Assembly: GCF_030848475.1 (NCBI RefSeq)
Contig: NZ_JAVDDS010000027.1
Span: forward strand, 1-55,614
DNA length: 55,614 bases
Direction of reading: 5' to 3'
From: Herbivorax alkaliphila
GTDB taxonomy: Bacteria > Bacillota > Clostridia > Acetivibrionales > Acetivibrionaceae
Shown here: positions 25,389-33,156 of the stretch, in pieces
Position numbering within the stretch: the stretch's first letter is position 1
How the letters are laid out: each line of letters starts with the position of its first letter
Made by a program: the position numbers and the translations under genes
The notes under the pieces: generated by a model
Databases searched by the model: none
What the model was told of the DNA's origin: nothing
What the model saw: the letters and a program-made list of their open reading frames with translations, nothing else

Positions 25389-26021
25389 ATGGCATATTTT
25401 CCCTTGTTTATTGATATTAAAGGAAAAGAATGTGTGGTTGTTGGAGGTGGGGAAACTGCTACAAGAAAAGTTAAGACATTAATTGAGTTTGAGCCTAATA
25501 TAAAGGTTATAAGTCCTTGGGCAAAAAAAGATATAATCGAGCTTAGTAAGGAAGGGAAGCTTAATTACATAAAAAGAGAGTATAGGGAAAATGATTTAGA
25601 AAGAGCTTTTTTAGCCATTGCATCAACCTCAAACAGGAGTGTTAATGAAAAGATTCATAAAGAAGCAATGAAAAAAAATATATTTATTAATGTTGTTGAC
25701 TGTCCTAGTAGTTGTAATTTTTTCTTTCCCTCTATAGTAAGACGTGATGAGCTGGTAGTGGGAATATCAACTTCAGGAAGCTGTCCTTCACTGACAAAAA
25801 AGACTAGGGTTGAAATTGATGAGATGTTAAAATGTAAGGACTATAATTACTTTAATCTTTTAAAACAATATAGAAAAAAGGCAATTGGTGAAATTAAAAA
25901 TGAAGATAAAAGAAAGTGTTTTTTAAATGATCTTTTAGATATATTGGATAATAATGAAGGAAGTGTTGAGGTAGTAAAAATAGAGAATTTATTTGAGGTA
26001 TATAAAAATGAAGAAAATTAG
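25389..26021 (+). CDS. sirC: Precorrin-2 dehydrogenase (sirohydrochlorin-forming)
   Basis: Oxidises precorrin-2 to sirohydrochlorin with NAD+, preparing it for cobalt insertion by CbiX. The 210-residue protein has an N-terminal Rossmann domain (CVVVGGGETATRKVKTL at about 16-32, ASTSNRSVNEKI) and the SirC/Met8 middle domain (NVVDCPSSCNFFFPSIVRRDELVVGISTSG-like, near 100-130). It is a stand-alone enzyme, so the organism does not use a CysG fusion. Start ATG at 25389 with AAGAGGTG 6 nt upstream. Its end overlaps hemC by 14 bp. Confidence 0.92.
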   Translation: MAYFPLFIDIKGKECVVVGGGETATRKVKTLIEFEPNIKVISPWAKKDIIELSKEGKLNYIKREYRENDLERAFLAIASTSNRSVNEKIHKEAMKKNIFINVVDCPSSCNFFFPSIVRRDELVVGISTSGSCPSLTKKTRVEIDEMLKCKDYNYFNLLKQYRKKAIGEIKNEDKRKCFLNDLLDILDNNEGSVEVVKIENLFEVYKNEEN

Positions 26022-26895
26022 AGTTGGAAGCAGAGAAAGTGCACTTGCTATGGCTCAGACAAAATGGGTTATAGATGAAATTAAAAAAAAGTACACTCAT
26101 TTAGAGTTTGAGATAATTGGTATAAAGACAAAAGGGGACAGGATACTTGACGTTAAGCTTGACAAAATAGGAGGTAAGGGGCTTTTTATAAAAGAGATTG
26201 AAAAAGCACTTATAAATAAAGAAATAGATTTTGCAGTTCACAGCCTTAAGGATATGCCAGCACAGCTTTCTGATGAACTTGCAATATCTGTCCTATCAAA
26301 AAGGGAAGATCCGAGGGATGCATTGATAACAGTGTCAAAGCTTACACTTGATAAGCAAAAAGAAGGTTTTGTTTTAGGTACAAGCAGTGTAAGAAGAGAA
26401 GTTCAGATAAAGGCCATAAGGGAGGATGTACATTTTAAAACCCTTCGAGGAAATGTAAACACTAGATTAAATAAGCTTGATAAAGAAGAGTATGATGCAA
26501 TAGTGCTGGCAGCAGCAGGACTTCATAGACTAGGGTTAGAAGAAAAAATAGTACAGTATTTTGAAATAGATAAAATGATTCCTTCTGTAGGTCAGGGGAT
26601 TCTTGCAATACAAACTCGCAAGGATTATGATATTGAATATCTTTTAAAGAGTGTACACTGTGAAAAAGCAGCTTTAGAGGCAAGGGCAGAAAGGGCATTT
26701 TTAAAAAGAGTTAATGGAGATTGTTCCACTCCTATGGCAGCACATGCTGTTATAGAGGGAGATAACATGAAGTTATATGGAATGTTAGTACATAGAGGTA
26801 AAGTTAAAAGAGCTTTTTTAGAAGGTAGTAAATATGATTCGAAAAAAATGGGTATAGAACTTGCAGATATATTATTAGAGTCTGGAGGAGAGTAA
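26008..26895 (+). CDS. hemC: Porphobilinogen deaminase (hydroxymethylbilane synthase)
   Basis: Joins four porphobilinogen units into hydroxymethylbilane. The 295-residue protein has RVGSRESALAMAQT at residues 4-17, HSLKDMPA near 77-84, LGTSSVRREVQIKA, and the dipyrromethane-cofactor Cys at 239 in NGDCSTPMAAHA. Start ATG at 26008, inside the end of sirC, with GAGG about 9 nt before. The 14-bp overlap implies translational coupling. Two bases separate it from cobA/hemD. Confidence 0.95.
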   Translation: MKKIRVGSRESALAMAQTKWVIDEIKKKYTHLEFEIIGIKTKGDRILDVKLDKIGGKGLFIKEIEKALINKEIDFAVHSLKDMPAQLSDELAISVLSKREDPRDALITVSKLTLDKQKEGFVLGTSSVRREVQIKAIREDVHFKTLRGNVNTRLNKLDKEEYDAIVLAAAGLHRLGLEEKIVQYFEIDKMIPSVGQGILAIQTRKDYDIEYLLKSVHCEKAALEARAERAFLKRVNGDCSTPMAAHAVIEGDNMKLYGMLVHRGKVKRAFLEGSKYDSKKMGIELADILLESGGE

Positions 26896-26897
26896 TA

Positions 26898-28424
26898 GTG
26901 AATGGAAAAGTTTACATAGTAGGTGTAGGACCTGGAGATTATAAACTTATTACTTTAAAGGCAGTTGAGTGTATAAAAAAAGCAGATGTAATAGTATATG
27001 ACAGACTTATTGGAAGAAAAATTTTAAATTTTGCAAAAGATAATTCAGAAAAAATATTTGTAGGAAAATCCCCTAATAATCATTCTCTTTCACAGTATGA
27101 AATAAACAGACTTCTTGTAGAACAAGCAAAAAAGGGTAAAATAGTTGCAAGGGTAAAAGGAGGAGATCCCTTTTTATTTGGAAGAGGTGGGGAAGAAGGC
27201 GTTTTTCTATATGAAAATAAGATAGAATTTGAAATAATACCTGGTATAACTTCTGCAATTTCTGTTCCTGCCTATGCTGGAATACCAGTAACCCACAGAG
27301 AGTGCTGTTCATCTTTGCACATAATTACAGGACATGAAAGAGAGGAAAAAGAAAAAAGCAGCATAAATTATAAAGAGCTTGCAAAGATTGGAGGAACTTT
27401 AGTATTTCTTATGGGGGTCAAAAACCTTCCTAATATTTCTAAAAATCTTATCAAAAATGGAATGAAAAGATTAACTCCTGTGGCAGTTGTGGAAAGGGGA
27501 ACAACTTTTGATCAAAGAGCAATAACAGGCACTCTTGAAGATATTTCACATAAAGTATTAGAAGAGAAGGTAAGTTCTCCTGCAGCCATAGTAGTTGGTG
27601 AGGTTGTAAACTTTAGAGAAAAACTAGATTGGTTTTTGAAGGGGACGCTTAGGGGGAAAAGGGTGGTTGTCACAAGAGCTAGAGAGCAGGCAAGCAGACT
27701 TGTTGATATGATTGAAGACTTAGGTGGGGAAGCTCTAGAGTTTCCAACTATAAAAATAGAGCCTCCAGATTCTTTTGACCAGTTTGATAGAATTTTAGAG
27801 AATGTTAGAAACTACAATTGGCTGGTATTTACTAGCCCAAATGGGGTAAAAGCTTTTTTTGAAAGGCTAAGACATAAAAAAATAGATGTAAGAAGTTTAT
27901 ATAATTTAAAAGTTGCTGTTATTGGCAAAGTGACAGCAGATGAAGTTGAGAAAATAGGAATAAACATTGATTATATGCCAGATAAGTACACTACAGATGA
28001 ACTTTTAAAAGGCATGAAAAAAGTTATAACTCCTAGTGAAAGAATACTTCTAGCAAGGTCAGACATAGGAAGCAAAGAACTTTTAGATGGATTATTAGAA
28101 AATGGAAATAACGTAACTAATGTTACTGTATACAAAACTTCCCCTGCTATAGAAGACAGAAAAGAACTTTTAGACTTATTTAAAAAAGGTAAAATAGATT
28201 TTATAACTTTTACCAGTTCATCTACAGTTATAAATTTTATAAAAGCTGTAGGCAGAGAAAATTTAGACAAACTATCAAATACAAAAGTTATATCAATAGG
28301 ACCTGTTACAACAAAGACAGCAATTGAAAATGGCATCAATGTAGCAAGGCAAGCAGATGAACACACAATAGCAGGTCTAGTCACTCAACTCATTCAACTC
28401 GTTCAACTCGGGGACGGTTCTTGA
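26898..28424 (+). CDS. cobA/hemD: Fused uroporphyrinogen-III methyltransferase / uroporphyrinogen-III synthase
   Basis: A 508-residue bifunctional enzyme. Residues 1 to about 250 are CobA (VYIVGVGPGDYKLITLKA, VRVKGGDPFLFGRGGEE near 83-99, VFLMGVKNLPNIS), making precorrin-2. Residues about 253-500 are HemD (RVVVTRAREQASRLVDMIED, VFTSPNGVKAFFE, FTSSSTVINF), which closes and inverts ring D. Start GTG with GGAGGAG upstream. The last seven residues (VQLGDGS, 502-508) and the stop come from a palindromic repeat, preceded by short TTCAACTC-like tandem units that encode QLIQL. The HemD core ends before this, so function should remain. Confidence 0.94.
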   Translation: MNGKVYIVGVGPGDYKLITLKAVECIKKADVIVYDRLIGRKILNFAKDNSEKIFVGKSPNNHSLSQYEINRLLVEQAKKGKIVARVKGGDPFLFGRGGEEGVFLYENKIEFEIIPGITSAISVPAYAGIPVTHRECCSSLHIITGHEREEKEKSSINYKELAKIGGTLVFLMGVKNLPNISKNLIKNGMKRLTPVAVVERGTTFDQRAITGTLEDISHKVLEEKVSSPAAIVVGEVVNFREKLDWFLKGTLRGKRVVVTRAREQASRLVDMIEDLGGEALEFPTIKIEPPDSFDQFDRILENVRNYNWLVFTSPNGVKAFFERLRHKKIDVRSLYNLKVAVIGKVTADEVEKIGINIDYMPDKYTTDELLKGMKKVITPSERILLARSDIGSKELLDGLLENGNNVTNVTVYKTSPAIEDRKELLDLFKKGKIDFITFTSSSTVINFIKAVGRENLDKLSNTKVISIGPVTTKTAIENGINVARQADEHTIAGLVTQLIQLVQLGDGS

Positions 28425-28467
28425 ATTGAATAACTCATTCAATTCAAGAACCGTCCCCGAGTTGAAC
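28401..28467 (+). repeat. Palindrome with 31-bp perfect arms across the cobA/hemD stop
   Basis: Arms 28401-28431 and 28437-28467 are exact reverse complements with a 5-nt loop (AACTC). The core GGGGACGGTTCT is shared with the other three repeats, while the outer parts (TTCAACTC, TTGAATTGAAT) differ. TTCAACTC-like units are repeated in tandem just upstream (28383-28408). No T-run follows, so read-through into hemB is possible. Confidence 0.88.
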
Positions 28468-28501
28468 GTTAGATTATAATTTAACTATAGGAGATGTTAT
28501 T

Positions 28502-29467
28502 TTGGATATTATAAAAAGGCCAAGAAGGCTTAGAATAAATGAACAAATGAGAGATATGGTAGGAGAAACTGTAGTAATGCCTAATGATTTGATTTATCCC
28601 CTATTTGTAGTAGAAGGGGAGAACATCAGAAACGAAGTGCCATCTATGCCTGGAATATATCAGTTTTCCATTGACAACCTTTTAAAAGAGATAGAGGATG
28701 TATGTAAAAGTGGCATAAAAGGAGTAATCCTATTTGGAATACCTGATAAAAAGGATGAAATGGGTACAGGAGCTTATGATGAAGAAGGTATTATTCAAAA
28801 GGCATTAAGAGCTGTAAAAAAAGAATTTCCACACATATTAGTTATTGCAGATGTTTGCCTTTGTGAGTATACCAGTCACGGACACTGTGGTATTGTTGAA
28901 AATGGGGAAATCATAAATGACCCTTCTGTAGAGCTTATTTCAAAAACAGCTCTAAGTTATGCTAGAGCTGGGGCTGATATTGTTGCACCATCTGATATGA
29001 TGGATGGGCGTGTAGGACATATAAGAGAGGTGCTGGATAAAAACAATTACACTGATATGACTATAATGGCTTACAGTGCAAAGTACTCGTCGGCATTTTA
29101 CGGACCATTTAGAGATGCAGCAAAGTCCAGTCCTCAGTTTGGAGACAGAAAAACATATCAGATGGATTATAGAAATGTAAGGGAAGCTTTAAGAGAAGTC
29201 CAACTTGACATAGAAGAAGGTGCAGATATAGTGATGGTAAAGCCTGCACTTTCATATCTTGATATAATCAGCAAAGTAAAAAACAGCTTTAACGTGCCTG
29301 TTGCTGCTTACAGTGTAAGTGGTGAGTATGCAATGATAAAAGCAGCCTCGCAAAAGGGCTGGATAGATGAAAAGTCTGTTGTGTTAGAATCAATTACTTC
29401 AATAAAGAGGGCAGGAGCAGAAATAATAATTACATACTATGCAAAAGAACTATCTAAGTGGCTCTAA
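28502..29467 (+). CDS. hemB: Delta-aminolevulinic acid dehydratase (porphobilinogen synthase)
   Basis: Condenses two 5-aminolevulinate molecules into porphobilinogen. The 321-residue enzyme has the three-Cys zinc site DVCLCEYTSHGHC (C119, C121, C129), the first active-site Lys in YSAKYSSAFYGPF and the Schiff-base Lys in [10 protein letters not shown] (near 249). Start TTG with TAGGAGATG before it. It is the last gene of this segment before a 7-kb block unrelated to tetrapyrroles. The final 277 bp recur without mismatch at 32045-32321, which leaves a 3' hemB fragment downstream. Confidence 0.95.
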   Translation: MDIIKRPRRLRINEQMRDMVGETVVMPNDLIYPLFVVEGENIRNEVPSMPGIYQFSIDNLLKEIEDVCKSGIKGVILFGIPDKKDEMGTGAYDEEGIIQKALRAVKKEFPHILVIADVCLCEYTSHGHCGIVENGEIINDPSVELISKTALSYARAGADIVAPSDMMDGRVGHIREVLDKNNYTDMTIMAYSAKYSSAFYGPFRDAAKSSPQFGDRKTYQMDYRNVREALREVQLDIEEGADIVMVKPALSYLDIISKVKNSFNVPVAAYSVSGEYAMIKAASQKGWIDEKSVVLESITSIKRAGAEIIITYYAKELSKWL

Positions 29468-29555
29468 GGAAAAAAGGTAATAAACCCTCAAGTTGTGTAT
29501 TGAGCAGTGGAGGTTTTAAATGCTGTATATTACAAATTGAAATTATTTCCCTGAA

Positions 29556-30011
29556 TTATTCTGATTTTTCTCTTTTAAAAGGAAAATTATATTTTCTCAC
29601 CAGTTCATATAGATACAAATATATTTCTCTATCTACGACATATTGACTTCCATTTATTCTTACATAGTAAATACGTTCTTCAGAATTCTTAATAGGATCC
29701 AAGAAAATGTTTGACCTTACATATATATCAAATAAATCATTTTCATTAGTTCCTATTAATGTTATTTTAACACTAAAAGCTGATGAGGTTGGAACCAGCT
29801 CAAGTCTATTGTTTTCTTTTAATATTGATAAAATATTTTTCGCCTCATCAGCATCAATAGAAACAGTTTTTTCTGTCAACCCATTGTAAATTCTTGCACC
29901 ATATACTTCGTCTTCTTTTGGTAACCGTATATTTAAGGACATAAAAATGAATATATATGCTAAAACAACTACTGTAATAATTATAGAAATTGAAATAACT
30001 AATTTTTTCAT
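29556..30011 (-). CDS. Small membrane-anchored protein, duplicated (copy A)
   Basis: A 151-residue protein with one N-terminal hydrophobic helix (about 5-28) and an outward-facing domain of about 120 residues that I do not recognise. It reads as an alternating alpha/beta domain (EAKNILSILKENNRLELVP, FSVKITLIGTNENDLFDIYV, IYYVRINGSQYVVDREIYLYLYEL), in the style of small lipoprotein-like YcgJ/DUF proteins. A second copy at 32410-32865 shares its first 33 residues exactly and about 82 percent overall. GAAAGGATTG lies upstream of the ATG. It follows the terminator of the PepSY-like gene, so it is probably transcribed separately. Confidence 0.6.
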   Translation of the reverse strand: MKKLVISISIIITVVVLAYIFIFMSLNIRLPKEDEVYGARIYNGLTEKTVSIDADEAKNILSILKENNRLELVPTSSAFSVKITLIGTNENDLFDIYVRSNIFLDPIKNSEERIYYVRINGSQYVVDREIYLYLYELVRKYNFPFKREKSE

Positions 30012-30052
30012 ACATTATCAATCCTTTCATTCCTTTAATAACATTATGAAGA

Positions 30053-30097
30053 AAAAACCAAAAAAGGTCAATGCAGTATTTTCCTTTTTTGGTTTTT
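30053..30097. terminator. Bidirectional terminator after PepSY-like gene (copy A)
   Basis: A 15-bp stem (30053-30067 / 30083-30097) around a 15-nt loop, with A-runs and T-runs on the outside in both directions. The stem has CCAAAAAAGG pairing with CCTTTTTTGG. The duplicate hairpin at 32909-32949 has two A-T pairs changed to C-G on both sides. Confidence 0.8.
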
Positions 30098-30107
30098 GAG
30101 TTTTAAT

Positions 30108-30947
30108 TTATTGCATTTCTATAATTTTTCCTGATATAGCATCAATTAAAATGTATTCGCCTAATGATAAATCATTTCTGCTGTCTGTGTTATAATATTC
30201 CAAACTGATATAATATTTCCATACAAGTTCTCTGCTTTTTATGAAACAGAGTTCTTTTTCTAAAATAGAATAATTATTTAGGTTCAAATCATTTAATTTA
30301 CTAAAGTTATTATTAATAGCCTTATCTAGAAGTTCATCTGCTTCTTTTTTATTTATATGATTTTTAGATAATTCTATTTTTTCTCTATCGTTAGCATCAA
30401 AAAGCCCAACATGTGGCATAACTGTAGAGATTAATTCACCTTTGTTGTTTACAGTAACTTGAATAGAATCTACAGTTTTAATTTTGTTTATGTATTTAGT
30501 CCAAACAAAGGTATAGTTTTGTAGGTGTTCACTATATCTATATGTTTCGAAATCATAATCCTTAATGTCTATATAACGTTCTACTTCTTTCTGTGCTATT
30601 TTTTTTAGCTGATTAACATTGAGGTTTGGCTTTCTGTTTAACTCTTTTTGGTTGTAATGTACTCCAACTATTTTTTGATTTTCATCAACGAAGTATTCAT
30701 CCTTTGTTTCATTAGTATATGTATGAATTTTTGATTTTGAGTTAGGTAAATTAAGAGAATAATCATACTTTAACTTTATGTCTAACTTATCATTTTTGCA
30801 CTTAACATGTATTTCGCTATCAACTGTCTGATCAATTTTCTCTCTATTATTAGTATTGATATTAGTATTTCCTAATACATAAATAGCAGAACTCATTATT
30901 ATACTTAAGATTAAAACCACTAATAGCAGTTTGTTTAATTTTTTCAT
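30108..30947 (-). CDS. Secreted PepSY / propeptide-like protein, possible partner of the adjacent peptidase
   Basis: A 279-residue exported protein with a signal peptide (about 1-26). Two mature regions (about 90-185 and 205-279) read like PepSY/FTP propeptide domains: LKKIAQKEVERYI, then NYTFVWTKYINKIKTVDSIQ and VTVNNKGELIS (compare the thermolysin propeptide pattern of aromatic-rich strand plus 'V..D..G.I'), and KKEADELLDKAIN followed by YILIDAISGKIIEMQ. Such domains inhibit or chaperone peptidases. It lies 48 bp downstream of the caspase-like gene on the same strand, with GAGGTG before the ATG, so the two form an operon. Role as inhibitor or chaperone in trans is inferred. Confidence 0.6.
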   Translation of the reverse strand: MKKLNKLLLVVLILSIIMSSAIYVLGNTNINTNNREKIDQTVDSEIHVKCKNDKLDIKLKYDYSLNLPNSKSKIHTYTNETKDEYFVDENQKIVGVHYNQKELNRKPNLNVNQLKKIAQKEVERYIDIKDYDFETYRYSEHLQNYTFVWTKYINKIKTVDSIQVTVNNKGELISTVMPHVGLFDANDREKIELSKNHINKKEADELLDKAINNNFSKLNDLNLNNYSILEKELCFIKSRELVWKYYISLEYYNTDSRNDLSLGEYILIDAISGKIIEMQ

Positions 30948-30995
30948 AATTTCAACACCTCGTATTTAAGATTTGTGATTTTTTATTATTACAAA

Positions 30996-31664
30996 TTAAT
31001 TAATTGTAATATTACCTGAACCAGCAATATAGTGGCTGTCAGTTCCTCCAGTAAAGCCCAAATAAGCAATAAATGTTCGGGTATCTGCAGTTTGTATTGC
31101 TTGGTTTACAGTTGAGTTATTTGAAAGTGAGCCATTAAAGTGTTCAAGCCAAGTAGCTTTTTGTGGAACTCTAAGAGTATTCTCCCATCCTACTGCACAG
31201 GTAGCACCTTGTTCATGAAATGTAGTGGTAATATTAGAGCCAAAATCAGCAGTATTACAACCTGCCAAAACAGCTAAAGTCATCCCAGATAAATCTTTCT
31301 CTTCAACATCTTCCATTTGTAAGTATGAATTAGAACAATCATTATCTGTATCATCTTTGTTTTTTCCATCATAGAATATCAATTCGGTATAATGTCCATG
31401 ACCACTATAAAAGAATATATCATCTGTGGACAAATGATTTAATGCGAAATTAGCATCATAATCATGATATACAAATGAAGCATAACCCTGTATTTCATAA
31501 CAAGCGCCAGCGTAAGTGGCATTTCCTGTGGTATCGTGAACCCAATCATAGTAAAAACCATAACAAGATGCATATTTTGTCTGCGAGAATACCATTGATG
31601 ACCATGTAACTAAAATAGCAACTATTAAAATACAAGTTAAACTATACTTTCTAAGTTTTTTCAT
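30996..31664 (-). CDS. Small secreted caspase-like (clan CD / CHAT-type) putative cysteine peptidase
   Basis: A 222-residue exported protein: signal peptide about 1-28, then a compact domain with the two hallmark sites of clan CD peptidases. DIFFYSGHGH places a candidate catalytic His at 89, and MTLAVLAGCNTA places the nucleophile Cys at 136, each after a hydrophobic strand as in caspases, CHAT and gingipains. A later segment, ATCAVGWENTLRVPQKATWLEHF, also fits that fold. No prodomain or wall anchor is visible. The first gene of a minus-strand pair with the PepSY-like protein; GGATTGGTGA precedes the ATG. Substrate and exact subfamily are unknown, and it could also be a non-peptidase relative. 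Confidence 0.6.
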   Translation of the reverse strand: MKKLRKYSLTCILIVAILVTWSSMVFSQTKYASCYGFYYDWVHDTTGNATYAGACYEIQGYASFVYHDYDANFALNHLSTDDIFFYSGHGHYTELIFYDGKNKDDTDNDCSNSYLQMEDVEEKDLSGMTLAVLAGCNTADFGSNITTTFHEQGATCAVGWENTLRVPQKATWLEHFNGSLSNNSTVNQAIQTADTRTFIAYLGFTGGTDSHYIAGSGNITIN

Positions 31665-31731
31665 TGTTTCACCAATCCTTTATTTTTATTTTTTAAGAAC
31701 TAACATATAGCTTAAGCAGTGTTACATTGAG

Positions 31732-31768
31732 ACTAAAATATTTAACTTCTTTAGTTCAATATTTTAGT
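31732..31768 (-). repeat. Leader hairpin upstream of the caspase-like gene
   Basis: Exact 11-bp inverted repeat (31732-31742 / 31758-31768) with a 15-nt loop, followed toward the promoter by a 14-bp perfect palindrome at 31774-31787 (ATATCAGCTGATAT). Both would be in the 5' leader if transcription starts near 31820. Confidence 0.5.
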
Positions 31769-31816
31769 TTTAGATATCAGCTGATATTTTAAGACTTTAT
31801 AGGAATCCCTTTGCCT

Positions 31817-31852
31817 TTGACAATTATTATATATATATATAATAATTGTCAA
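31817..31852. promoter_or_regulatory. 36-bp perfect palindrome with promoter boxes on both strands
   Basis: Bases 31817-31834 are the exact reverse complement of 31835-31852. Each strand reads TTGACA, 15 bp, TATAAT, so it looks like a symmetrical divergent promoter. The minus-strand version could drive the caspase-like gene (start 31664). The 15-bp spacing is short of the optimum, so it may need an activator or serve mainly as an operator. Confidence 0.5.
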
Positions 31853-31991
31853 TACATATAGTCAAAAAAATTTTTTATATAAAATATGTAATTAAAAGTT
31901 TTTATTTACTGCAAAAAAAATCAACTCAGATATGGTTCTAGAATTGAATGGTCAGCGAAATTTGACGATAATTTATCCAATTTGGAGATAG

Positions 31992-32321
<330 letters not shown>

Positions 32322-32409
32322 GGAAAAAAGGTAATAAACCCTCAAGTTGTGTATTGAACAGTGGAGGGGTTAAATGCTGTATATTACAAATTGAAATTAT
32401 TTCCCTGAA

Positions 32410-32865
32410 CTATTCTGATTTTTCTCTTCTTAAAGGGAGATTATATTTTTTCACCAGTTCATATAGATACAAATATATTTCTTTATCTACGACATATTGA
32501 GTGCCATTTACTCTTACATAGTAAATACGTCCTTCAGAACTCTTAATAGGATTTAAGAAAATATCTGGTGTTACATATATATCAAACAAATCATTTTCAT
32601 TAGCTCCTATTAATGTTATTTTAACACTAAAAGATGTAAACGTTGGAACCAGCTCGAGTCTATTATTCTCCTTTATTATTGATAAAATATTTTTTGCCTC
32701 ATTATCATTAATAGTAACAGCTTTTTCTGTACGCATATTTTCAATTCTTCCACCATATACTTCCTCTTCTTTTGGTAACCGTATATTTAAGGACATAAAA
32801 ATGAATATATATGCTAAAACAACTACTGTAATAATTATAGAAATTGAAATAACTAATTTTTTCAT
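32410..32865 (-). CDS. Small membrane-anchored protein, duplicated (copy B)
   Basis: A 151-residue paralogue of the gene at 29556. The signal-anchor region (first 33 residues) is identical in protein and DNA; differences cluster in residues 34-150 (about 27 changes), many of them conservative. The frame is fully intact, and the changes are not random, which suggests that both copies are under selection. The domain (IKENNRLELVP, VKITLIGANENDLFDIYV, YVVDKEIYLYLYEL) is not one I can name. GAAAGGATTG precedes the ATG. It has no minus-strand gene upstream within its block; the copied hairpin at 32909-32949 lies 44 bp before its start. Confidence 0.6.
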   Translation of the reverse strand: MKKLVISISIIITVVVLAYIFIFMSLNIRLPKEEEVYGGRIENMRTEKAVTINDNEAKNILSIIKENNRLELVPTFTSFSVKITLIGANENDLFDIYVTPDIFLNPIKSSEGRIYYVRVNGTQYVVDKEIYLYLYELVKKYNLPLRREKSE

Positions 32866-32908
32866 TTAATATCAATCCTTTCATTCCTTTAATAACATTA
32901 TGAAGAAA

Positions 32909-32949
32909 AAACCCCAAAAGGTCAATACAGTATTTACCTTTTGGGGTTT
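32909..32949. terminator. Duplicate hairpin (copy B) with compensatory changes
   Basis: A 13-bp stem (32909-32921 / 32937-32949) around a 15-nt loop, the duplicate of 30053-30097. CCCCAAAAGG pairs with CCTTTTGGGG: two base pairs differ from copy A on both arms, so pairing is preserved. Confidence 0.8.
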
Positions 32950-33156
32950 AACTTAATATGTGTAAAATAGTGTTTATTTTCATTGGTTTTTTGTAGAAAA
33001 AACAATACTAATTTTAGGATATTAAAAATATATTATAGATTGGTTAAATGTAATCTAATCAAGCAATCCATATTTATGCTTTTCCCAAAAAAAGCTTGTC
33101 TTTTACACTTCAATAGTTTAATATTAAAGAAAAACTTATTGAATAGGAGAGAAAAT

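Larger units (their letters stand above)
29191..30097. repeat. Segmental duplication copy A (hemB 3' end, small membrane gene, terminator)
   Basis: Direct repeat of 32045-32949 at an offset of 2854 bp at the hemB end. The hemB part (29191-29467) is identical. The middle of the antisense gene is diverged (its product about 82 percent identical), and its 5' end with leader is again nearly identical. Ends with a hairpin present in both copies. Confidence 0.9.

Noticed and set aside
29458-29646. 62-residue plus-strand frame after hemB, repeated at 32312-32500
   Set aside because: It exists twice only because the region is duplicated; it runs antisense into the small membrane genes and has no ribosome site.
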